A stretch of DNA of 64,000 nt from Artocarpus heterophyllus (taxonomy: Eukaryota; Streptophyta; Magnoliopsida; Rosales; Moraceae). The notes beneath the pieces are model-generated. The model searched no databases. It was not told the DNA's origin and saw only the letters and a program-made list of their open reading frames with translations. Of the stretch, positions 12,466 through 20,563 are shown piece by piece; position 1 is the first letter of the stretch, and each line of letters begins with the position of its first letter. The position numbers and the translations under genes were made by a program. The stretch covers positions 6,948,235 through 7,012,234 of the forward strand of contig CM046345.1 in NCBI GenBank assembly GCA_025403435.1, given 5' to 3'.

Positions 12466-13406
12466 AAAGAAATTTCGTCCTCGAAATTTCAATTCTAGCA
12501 ATACTAGTAAAAATTTTGATTCCATTATGATTCCAATTCCGAGTCTAAACCGTTAATGTTGTTTATCTTCCAAAGTTAAGTTATCGTATCTCCACTTATT
12601 TACTTGCATAATAAATCTTACTCCTAAATCCCTCAATGAGAGTATTTCTGACAAGTTTCAACTTATAACACCTTATAATAGTCTAAGAATCTGATCAGGC
12701 ATACATATTGACCATATCATGATTCCAGTCCTTCATTGTCCATGGACTGTGATTTACAATCACATTTAAGGAGATTACCAGAGAAATTTTATATACTTCA
12801 TCTTTAGGTTCCTTTTCCTTTTTGAGTAAGGAAAAGTCAAATATATTTGATTTCATACCTCAACTAATAAACTAAAACATAATCATAAAACATATATCAC
12901 AAACACTTTTATTCAAAACTATACATTAAACTTACTCATAGAGATATTAAATGGAATCTCAGAGTTGCAAACATACCCGACATATTTTTCATTAAACAGC
13001 TATCCTCATGACACAAACATTCAATCCAAATAATATACTCATATTTCATATGGAATATCCCCATAACTGACTCTGGTACTTCCACATAATATTAACAGAA
13101 TATTACACATTACAAACATAATACGGATACGTTTCGAGAGTACAAGGCACTCCGTATACCAGCTATCCATATCATGCATGCTTAGAGGATACAAAAACAT
13201 CGATAAACAAAAGATCGGACCTTAAGAAGGATGCGTTTCGAGAGCATCAAGTACTCCGTATCCAGCCATCCCGGCATTAGGCTCAATGAATCTAAAAGAT
13301 TGAACAACAACGTACCACAAGAAACACAGAATACAGGACAAACGGTTATTCGTAACACACGAAATACGGACACACATGCCTACATGCCAAAGATAAAACA
13401 AAAAGA
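12466..13406. other. Non-coding interior of the 9.1-kb element (3' side)
   Basis: No coding frame recognised. Two similar stretches, near 13125-13165 and 13225-13265, both carry TACG/GCGTTTCGAGAG...AAG.ACTCCGTAT.CCAGC, a local direct duplication of about 40 bp. Confidence 0.5.
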
Positions 13407-14058
13407 TTACAGATGGAGATTCAAATCAATTGGCCGCTCCCGGCTTTCCCTTTCCCATTCAAGCTTGGATGTTGCAGTGTCGGATTCTGGATGTATGATT
13501 TGCATTTTATCTATCAATTCCTCAGCTGTTGAAGCAGTAACAAAGATTTGTCTCTCCGATTCTGTAGTGATGTTTTCTTCCACAGCGTAATCTAGAAATT
13601 TCAAAAGACCGTCATAAAAACCCTTTACGTTCAGCAGACCCAAAGGTTTGGAATAAAAGCCCAACAATTGCCCACAAGCAACTATAAATATTTCCTCAAG
13701 AGTACCTAGACCACCAGGTAATGCTATAAAAGCATCAGAATTATAGATTATGTCTTTAAAATTTTTAGGGATACTCCTGACTCCTTCTCCCTTACCTATG
13801 GCTTCCTTACAAAGGTTTCCTTCAACTGGAATATGAGGCCAAATTCTTACATCAGTAGCGTCGCTAGACCTAGCTGCTAGTGCCATATTTACCATCATTT
13901 TTATACTACCACCCCCATAGATTATGTTAATCTTTTTTGCGTGCTAGGACTTGCCCTAAGTGATTTGCAGCTTCTAAATAAGCTTTATCTTTTCCAAAGC
14001 TGGAACCACAAAAGACACAGACATTCTTTATTTTCTTCGTGGACTGGGAGGTAGACAT
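13407..14058 (-). pseudogene. Captured LOG-like gene (cytokinin riboside 5'-monophosphate phosphoribohydrolase family), frameshifted
   Basis: LOG enzymes release active cytokinin bases from their nucleotides. This copy is intronless, while plant LOG genes normally have several introns, and it lies inside an LTR retrotransposon in the element's own orientation, which points to capture from a spliced transcript. The first part (start at 14058) carries the N-terminal VCVFCGSS motif. One extra base in an A-run (plus-strand T-run 13933-13938) shifts the frame, after which the YGGGS motif and the rest read on from the other frame to 13407. The total length, 652 nt, equals 217 codons plus that one base, the normal LOG size. 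The nucleotide-binding motif PGGLGTLEE is intact. The MHxRK region before it is not recognisable; residues near NFK occupy it, so the usual catalytic arginine seems absent. A shorter protein could start at the ATG at 13898. The family assignment is firm; activity is doubtful. Confidence 0.85.
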
Positions 14059-14706
14059 ATTTGGTTTATAGAAGTGGTTGCTTAATGTCTGCTCCACTTA
14101 GACTTCGGGTTCTACATGTTTTAAAGATGAGAAATATACAAAAAGGGCTAAAGAGATAGACGAGTAGGTAATGAAAAAGTAATCCAAAGATTTAAACAAA
14201 ATCTTGTGCGGATAAGAAAGTAAGATAAGGTGATTGATAGTTTACAGAAAATCTGATTCACTTTTTGAAAAAGATTAGACTCTAATTGTATAACTTTTGA
14301 CAATTGAGAACAATTCGACAGAAGACCCTCATGACACAACTGTAGACTTTTTGACAAATATACACCAAGTCTAGAAATTTAATATAAACGACAAATACTG
14401 TAGAACTTTTGAAATTTGAGACACAAATCTTGAAATATCTGGATAAGCTTTTCAAAATTCAAACATATTACTGTACCGTATGTAACGTGTCTGATAAGAT
14501 AATATATTTTATTATATATATATATATATATTTAAGAAAATCATAAATTAAATAAGATATTAACACTTACTGTATCAATCTAATAATCACAATTATTTCA
14601 AACACAAAAGCAAATATTCTGAGTAAAAGAAAAACACAAACTGTTGAACATCAGCTAAAACTGCTTCAAATAAGTAAAGACTAAATAACCTTTATAGAGC
14701 GATGAC
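14059..14706. other. Spacer between the two captured ORFs, with (TA)n
   Basis: Non-coding interior of the retroelement. Contains a (TA)n run at about 14513-14532. No regulatory signal recognised. Confidence 0.5.
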
Positions 14707-15228
14707 TTATTCCCCATCCAGTTTTCTTATGGCTTGACAAACAGGATCTAGAAATACCATATTCCTGAGGCGTTGTCTTTCTGTATAAAATTTAGGCCAG
14801 AGTTTAAAAATAGCTCCTTGAACATATCCACTAGGGTGACCGTGGAGAGGAGGATGGATGCTATCCAAGTTCTCCTTTGAAAGTCCATCCCTACAAAACC
14901 TTATTTTATCCTCTCTATTCGTAGACATATAACCAGGTGAAGTACATTTACCGTTACAATTTTGTCTTCCACATTTGTTACAAGTGACCACGATGGCACG
15001 AGCTCTTCTTTTCATTGCACTACGACTGGTACCTGTTCCTGGTAAACCGACATCTTGACTAAAGTCACTCGGACGGATTTTCCCCTCTATTAACATTCTC
15101 ACATCACAAGGGATGCCAAAATGCATAAGAATCCACAACCGAGTAATTCTAGCTTTGTATTTCTTTCTGAGAATCTTTTGGGAGAGTGATGGGAAATACT
15201 TTCTCAGGTGTTGGTACCTTGGGTCCAT
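14707..15228 (-). CDS. 173-aa basic zinc-finger ORF inside the retroelement, virus NABP-like
   Basis: An intact ORF of 173 codons, oriented like the element. Residues 1-35 are rich in Lys/Arg and hydrophobics. Residues 65-78 form a Gly/Ser then Arg-rich stretch ending in KRRARA, followed directly by four cysteines at 83, 86, 91 and 95 (CX2C-X4-C-X3-C). A charged C-terminal half follows, without membrane segments. A basic RRxR patch immediately before a small Cys-rich finger is the layout of the small nucleic-acid-binding proteins of carlaviruses and vitiviruses (Pfam family Viral_NABP); in that family the proteins bind RNA/DNA and can affect silencing or host transcription. It does not look like a retroviral CCHC gag knuckle. 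The likeness is pattern recognition only. Alternatives are an unknown plant zinc-finger protein or a highly diverged gag. Nothing is seen to break the frame, so selection may have kept it. Confidence 0.6.
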   Translation of the reverse strand: MDPRYQHLRKYFPSLSQKILRKKYKARITRLWILMHFGIPCDVRMLIEGKIRPSDFSQDVGLPGTGTSRSAMKRRARAIVVTCNKCGRQNCNGKCTSPGYMSTNREDKIRFCRDGLSKENLDSIHPPLHGHPSGYVQGAIFKLWPKFYTERQRLRNMVFLDPVCQAIRKLDGE

Positions 15229-16825
15229 GATGAGATGAAAGAAGAGTAAATAGAAAGGAAAAATTAAGATAGTAAATTGCAGAATCCTAGAATTCCTTCT
15301 TCTTTTAGAGGAAAAGAAGAATTTTTAATGAAAAAGAAGAGGATTTGCGATTTAAAGAGAAAATAACAAATTAAGAGAGAAAAAGTGAACTCGGAGAAAT
15401 AAGCTCCTATGCACAGTAAACGTATATGTAAACAATGATTAAACCACTGTATATGACACGTATAGAGACTACGTGGGAGAGACAGTGTGAATCAAACTGA
15501 TTTAAGATTTGAACTAGGCCCAAATGTTCTTAGTTGAAAATGGTCAGGTTGTTTCGGGCCTTAACACATTTAGAACGAGTTAAATAACAAACATAAAATT
15601 GAAAACCAATTTGTATAAATCTTAAACCCAATTCAAAGCCCACTATAGATAAAGTTAACTATAAACAACAAATCTAATTTAACGACAACAAGGATCTTCC
15701 TGAATGATATTTAAAATCATTTCATAACAACACAATCTTCCAGCAACTCAAATAATTTTGTTTTAATCAAAACCTTATTGAACAATACATACACCCATAT
15801 GTTATTCATAATACTTAACATCTATCAATGGATTCATCATCATTGCTACCAAGGGTTTAGAATGTGACTAACCTTGAAATCAATACGATTTACGTCTTCC
15901 AACGTAAACCATATCAATGAACAAAGACACTTGATGTTACTACTTAAGAACATCTACAATCCCCACAATTCTACTTATACAATATATAATTTCCTCATAT
16001 AACAAAACCGTAGGTAACCAAAAGATTCACATCTAAACATCTAAAACTTAAACATTTTATTGTAATTATCCAAAATTATTATAAGTGCCTTAAGTATTAT
16101 GATTTACTTAAGGAAACTCCTATTGATCATTTTTCTATTGCATCTATATATAAAGATTCACTGATACACTTAAATACAATGTACGTAACAAAATATTTCA
16201 ATTTTGAGATTCATGCATTCTAGACTTTACACAGTCTCAACAGACCAAAAGTCTAACATTTATCTCTCTCAAGATTCAATACCATGATTCCCAACTTATA
16301 TCATATTCCTCAAATAAATAGAACTTTTAAGAAAAGATATTGACACTTATGTGCTCCATCGAATCCACACATAATCATTACTTAGGTTTGAATCAATTAC
16401 GAAAAATTTGGCATATCTATGTCAAACTTTAAAATCAATAAATCAAGCCTTATATTTCTTATTGTTTTTCACGAGACAAAAGGCTCTTAAATCCTCGTAT
16501 CTATACGAATTTCTCATCGTTTATACGAATTAAATATGCTTATAGATCCAAATATTATACGAATCTCTCATAAGCATTCTACTTATAAACTCATTCCATA
16601 TAATTATCATTCCCTTATAACTATTAATACTTTCCTTCTATATAATTATTGTACTCATATAACTATTGATATTTTCATTCTATGGCCTTTCCATGTTACA
16701 TCCTTCTAGACTGTATAAATCAATGTGAAGGTTCATTTTGATGATGACAATGAAAATTCAGCTTCAAAACCATCTCAAAAATATTTTTTAAAGTGGTGCT
16801 ACACTCCCTAGGTTAACCGAACCTA
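15229..16825. other. Long non-coding leader of the 9.1-kb element
   Basis: About 1.6 kb between the primer-binding site and the zinc-finger ORF where gag would normally begin. No frame above about 60 codons and no retroviral motif. Between 16440 and 16720 short themes (ATACGAATTTCTCAT, TATAACTATTGATA, CTCATATAA) recur in degenerate form. Confidence 0.55.
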
Positions 16826-16838
16826 GGCTCTGATACCA
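16826..16838 (-). promoter_or_regulatory. Primer-binding site (tRNA-iMet type)
   Basis: The minus strand reads TGGTATCAGAGCC, complementary to the 3' end of initiator tRNA-Met, seven bases inside the LTR at 16846. It fixes the orientation of the element. Confidence 0.9.
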
Positions 16839-16845
16839 AAAATTC

Positions 16846-19205
16846 TGTAACGCCCCTATATGGGGGTTAACAGTTTTTAATGAGATAAAATAAAAATAAA
16901 TAATAAAAGTAAAACCTTAAAAATAAAATTTGCCCGGGACTTAAATGAAAACTCTCAACTCAAAAATAAAAATATAAACGACAATTAAACCACAGTTTAA
17001 TGTAGCACCTTAAATTTAATAATATAAACTGTTGTCATCATCATTTTAACCCTCATCACATTGTAATACAGTCACAGAAAGTAACAATTGATGCTTACAT
17101 TATCATGAAGAACATTCTCAACAATTGAAGCAGTCCCAATGTAATATAGCTACATCACTTCCTCAACTATATTTCTCGTAGCCACCTCATACTTAGTGAG
17201 TCCTGAAAAGATATAAACATAAGGGTATGAGCAACACTATGCTCAGTAGAGAAAACCATTACTCACCTTTAGGTTTTTATTATTACCACATTAAAACCTG
17301 CATGGTTAGTAAGTCACATCATATTTCAGATTATGAGGTTTATTATGATCACATCTTATGGATACCGTAGTTAATCATTACCAAGTGTCATAATTACACA
17401 TTTATACAAATATTACCAATCATCATTGTTCCTAGGTATCCATGTTAAATTGAGTATCACTCAACTCATCGAAACCCAAATGGGCGCACTTGATCACCCT
17501 ATAAACATTCCAAGGGTGTTCCGGTGAGGGGACATCAAGCCCCGAGTCCTCACCAAATCGATTCCTGTACAGTGTGTTCTGGGACTTTCAACCCAAGGAA
17601 GCGTCATCGCCTTCCCCCTACTTTACCTTTTAGGGTATTCATGCCCAAGGACGTAACCGTCGCCCTTTTCATGTCTCACAATTTCTCTATATTAAATCAT
17701 TATTAATAGAGTTAATTTTCCTAACCATGCTTCTCAATTTATAACATGTGTCAATTCATTATGTTCCTCGCCGTACAATACAAGACGAGTCCATGTCATA
17801 GTTTCATATGTGATACACATATAATATCAGTTCAACATAGATATATATATATTGCGGCAAAACAATCAATTTTAATTCTATAAAAACCTCACAAAAGATG
17901 AGTAATAGAATCCCTACCTTTCAAGCTTATCAACAATCTTTTAATCCTGAAATCAGTTAACGTTAGCTCCATACTCCCTTGATCCTAAGGCGTGCATAAG
18001 GACAATTAAAACTAAAGCACAACATACAACTACATTCATAAATAAATCATGTGTAAACCTATCTTACTAGTATGCCATTAAAGCTTTTATATAAATCTCT
18101 TTCGAATACCACAGTAAACAATTTTTGTCTTAACACAATATAAAATGTGAACAAGTAATCTATATGTTTTAGTCCCTAATAAGATTCATCAATCACTTAG
18201 GATAATATTGGAAAGGTTGCAAGACATTAAAGAATTAGGTGGTGAGCAAAGATGGGTTCTTGGTTCAGGTTAGCAGCTGGTATACCATAACAAACTGGCA
18301 GATTTACTAGTTTCCAATACAAAAATTAAATAATTCTTAGAAAATAAAATACAACTCCGATTTAGGTTTATGATAGCTCGTTAGAAAGCCTAGGATGCTA
18401 CTTTTCAAATATGCAAACCAATTCATAAAATTCATTTTAATTTAATCTTAGAATTTCAAGAAATAACCACTGCCCATAGAGGTATTACAAAGTTTAACAA
18501 TATAAATTTTCTGTCTAGGGCATATACACTTAGACTTCATACATATGCTCCAAAATAGCAACAAACATATACTTAGGTTTAAGAACGCAAATTTGAATAA
18601 TCCTTTAGTATAAAAGAAAATTTATAAATGAAAGACTAAATTTGTTCATAAGATTCTAACCTCGGATTATGGTTAGTTGGAAGCTTGAAATGGCTTCAAA
18701 ACAGGTTCCTTTACTTCGGTATGACTGAAATTCTTGCTCAAATGGAGGTGATGGTGGCTGATTTTTATGGCTGCCTTGAAGAAGTTCTCTAAGTATTTTG
18801 CTTCAGCAAAGAAATGAGAAGAAGAGTGTGGGAACCGTGGAAGAGAAAGGAAGAAAAGATGAAGTCTTTGAAAAGAAGTGATAGAAACAATTATAGAGGA
18901 GACATGTTGAAGCATGTCACGGAGGAAATAAAGAAAATGAGGGTCAAGAGTAGTTGGAAAAGATATCCTTATGTCTCATCTAAAGACTTTAACACACATA
19001 ATGCCAATATGACATTTTTGAGATTTATTAGAAGTTCTAAGGCTTTTTAGTAATCATACTAAATAAATATAGGAGAATTTTAGAAAACTTAAAAATAGAT
19101 AAAAATAAATATTATAAAATAAATTTAAATGAAGCAATTTTTTTTTATACATTAAAAATTAATTTAATTACCTCAATACCCGTTAGGAGAATAACGGGTG
19201 TCACA
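16846..19205 (-). repeat. 5' LTR of the 9.1-kb element (element orientation)
   Basis: 2360 bp, nearly identical to 10091-12451. Carries the element promoter by position, but I did not identify a convincing TATA box. Confidence 0.92.
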
Positions 19206-19882
19206 GAAAAAGGTCCTTTTGTTTTTTTTCATGTAAAAACAAAACCAACAAGTAAACCAAACACATGCAAAATTAAACTTATCTTTCTCCTCCTCGGGAT
19301 AACAACAATGTGAGGCTCTAATTCTCTCATCTCAATGTCTCATGTCATGGCCCAAGGAAGCAGACTTTCTTAAAACATATCATAAACAAAATAAATAAAT
19401 AAATAAAATAAAAATAAATAAAAGGGGATGAAGAAGAGACTAGAGCTTGAAGATCATGGGGGTGTTATTGATAAGCGAGAGATTGAGATCATAAAGGCCG
19501 TGGCACACGCTTGGTACAACCACTCCGAGAGCTTCCGACCGACGACGAATGAGTTTGACGCCAGAAAGAGGAATTTCAGAGGCAAGGCTTCAAGATTCAA
19601 GATTGAAGCAATGATCAAATCTTCGTCGTCATCATCAAAGACTTCTAATAAAAGTAGTACTTTCTCTTCTGCAAATTCTTCTTGGGATTTTGGGCAATCC
19701 TTGTGGGACTCTTATGAGATTGTGACAGTCTCCAAGAAGTTAGAGAGTGGGTTGTTGCAGATGTGGAGCCAAATCAAGTTGACAACCCAGCAAAAGGAAG
19801 GAAAAGGGAGAAAATCGCGTCCTCAAAGGCAGAGAGCAAGCGCCGCGGCTCTGGCAGAAGAGCTCCGCGGCGCTGGGATGAG

Positions 19883-20050
19883 GGCGCCTAGGCGCCATGT
19901 GGAGAGCGCCTAGGCGCCAGGTGAATTGCGCCTAGGCGCAATGTGGCAAGCGCCTAGGCGCCAAGGGCTTTAAGCCTAGGCATCGTGAGGATGGCGCCTA
20001 GGCGCCAGGAGAAGAGCGCCTAGGCGCCGCAGGGGAGCGCCGCGGCGCTC
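19883..20050. repeat. Cluster of GCGCCTAGGCGCC palindromes in the copia 5' LTR
   Basis: At least six copies of the palindrome core GCGCCTAGGCGC (first at 19883-19896, then about 19905, 19928, 19950, 19994 and 20015) plus GCGCCGCGGCGC-type palindromes at both edges, spaced about 20-45 bp. Strikingly GC-rich in an AT-rich region. The same cluster is at 23360-23575 in the 3' LTR. Confidence 0.9.
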
Positions 20051-20160
20051 GAAACGCGCTGTGCTGCGCGATGTGTTTTGAATCAAAGTCGAATTCAAAG
20101 GTCCCAAAAACGGGAAACCACTAGGGTTTTCCATTAGTTGCTATTTTCTCCTCCTTTGGT

Positions 20161-20168
20161 TATAAATA
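20161..20168 (+). promoter_or_regulatory. TATA box of the copia 5' LTR
   Basis: TATAAATA preceded by CCTCCTTTGGT. The copy in the 3' LTR is at 23683-23690. Confidence 0.75.
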
Positions 20169-20530
20169 GACACAAGGTGGCTAGGGTTGTGTGTGTGAAA
20201 ACTGTGTGTGAAAAGTGTGAGTGGCATAATTTTGTGAGAGGCAAAATTCTTGAGAGCTCTATCCTTGAGAGAGAAAAAATTCCCATTGGGTGTTAGATAG
20301 AAGAGAGTTTTGGTAAGCACAATTTGTGAGTGTGTGAGAAACTGCTCTTGTAATCTGTAATCTCCTTCATCATAGTGGAATCTGCAAGCGGTAGAAACAG
20401 GACGTAGTCTCAATTTGGACGAACCTGTATAAAAATTTGGTGTCTCTTTTTCTTCTTTTCTCCTATTTATTTTCTGCAATTGTTCGTTCTTGCGATCCTT
20501 GGAATTAGGAGTCGTCTAATTCCCCAACAA

Positions 20531-20543
20531 CTGGTATCAGAGC
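20531..20543 (+). promoter_or_regulatory. Primer-binding site of the copia element
   Basis: CTGGTATCAGAGC two bases after the LTR end, matching initiator tRNA-Met. Confidence 0.9.
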
Positions 20544-20563
20544 GGAGGTTTTGATCAAGAACG

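Larger units (their letters stand above)
10091..19205 (-). mobile_element. Complete non-autonomous LTR retrotransposon, 9.1 kb, gypsy-like ends
   Basis: Two near-identical direct repeats (10091-12451 and 16846-19205) bracket a 4394-bp interior, and the whole is flanked by a perfect 5-bp duplication GAAAA (10086-10090 and 19206-19210). Read on the minus strand the LTR begins TGTGACACCC and ends GTTACA. A tRNA-iMet-type primer-binding site lies directly inside the right-hand LTR and a purine tract directly inside the left-hand one, so transcription runs on the minus strand. By eye the LTRs differ at about five bases plus one T-run length over 2.36 kb, so the insertion is recent. The interior has no gag, protease, integrase, RT or RNase H that I can see. 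It encodes two unrelated ORFs instead, at 14707-15228 and 13407-14058. It is therefore non-autonomous and would need another element's proteins. It lies about 220 bp upstream of the gene beginning at 19428. Confidence 0.93.
19753..20529 (+). repeat. 5' LTR of the copia element
   Basis: 777 bp. Contains a GC-rich palindrome cluster (about 19850-20050), a TATA box at 20161-20168 and a TGTAATCTGTAATCT-type stretch after it, so U3 spans roughly the first 400 bp. Confidence 0.92.

Noticed and set aside
10091..19205. Possibility that the two LTR copies are a segmental tandem duplication
   Set aside because: TG...CA ends, PBS, PPT and a perfect 5-bp target duplication fit a retrotransposon insertion and would not be expected from a tandem duplication.
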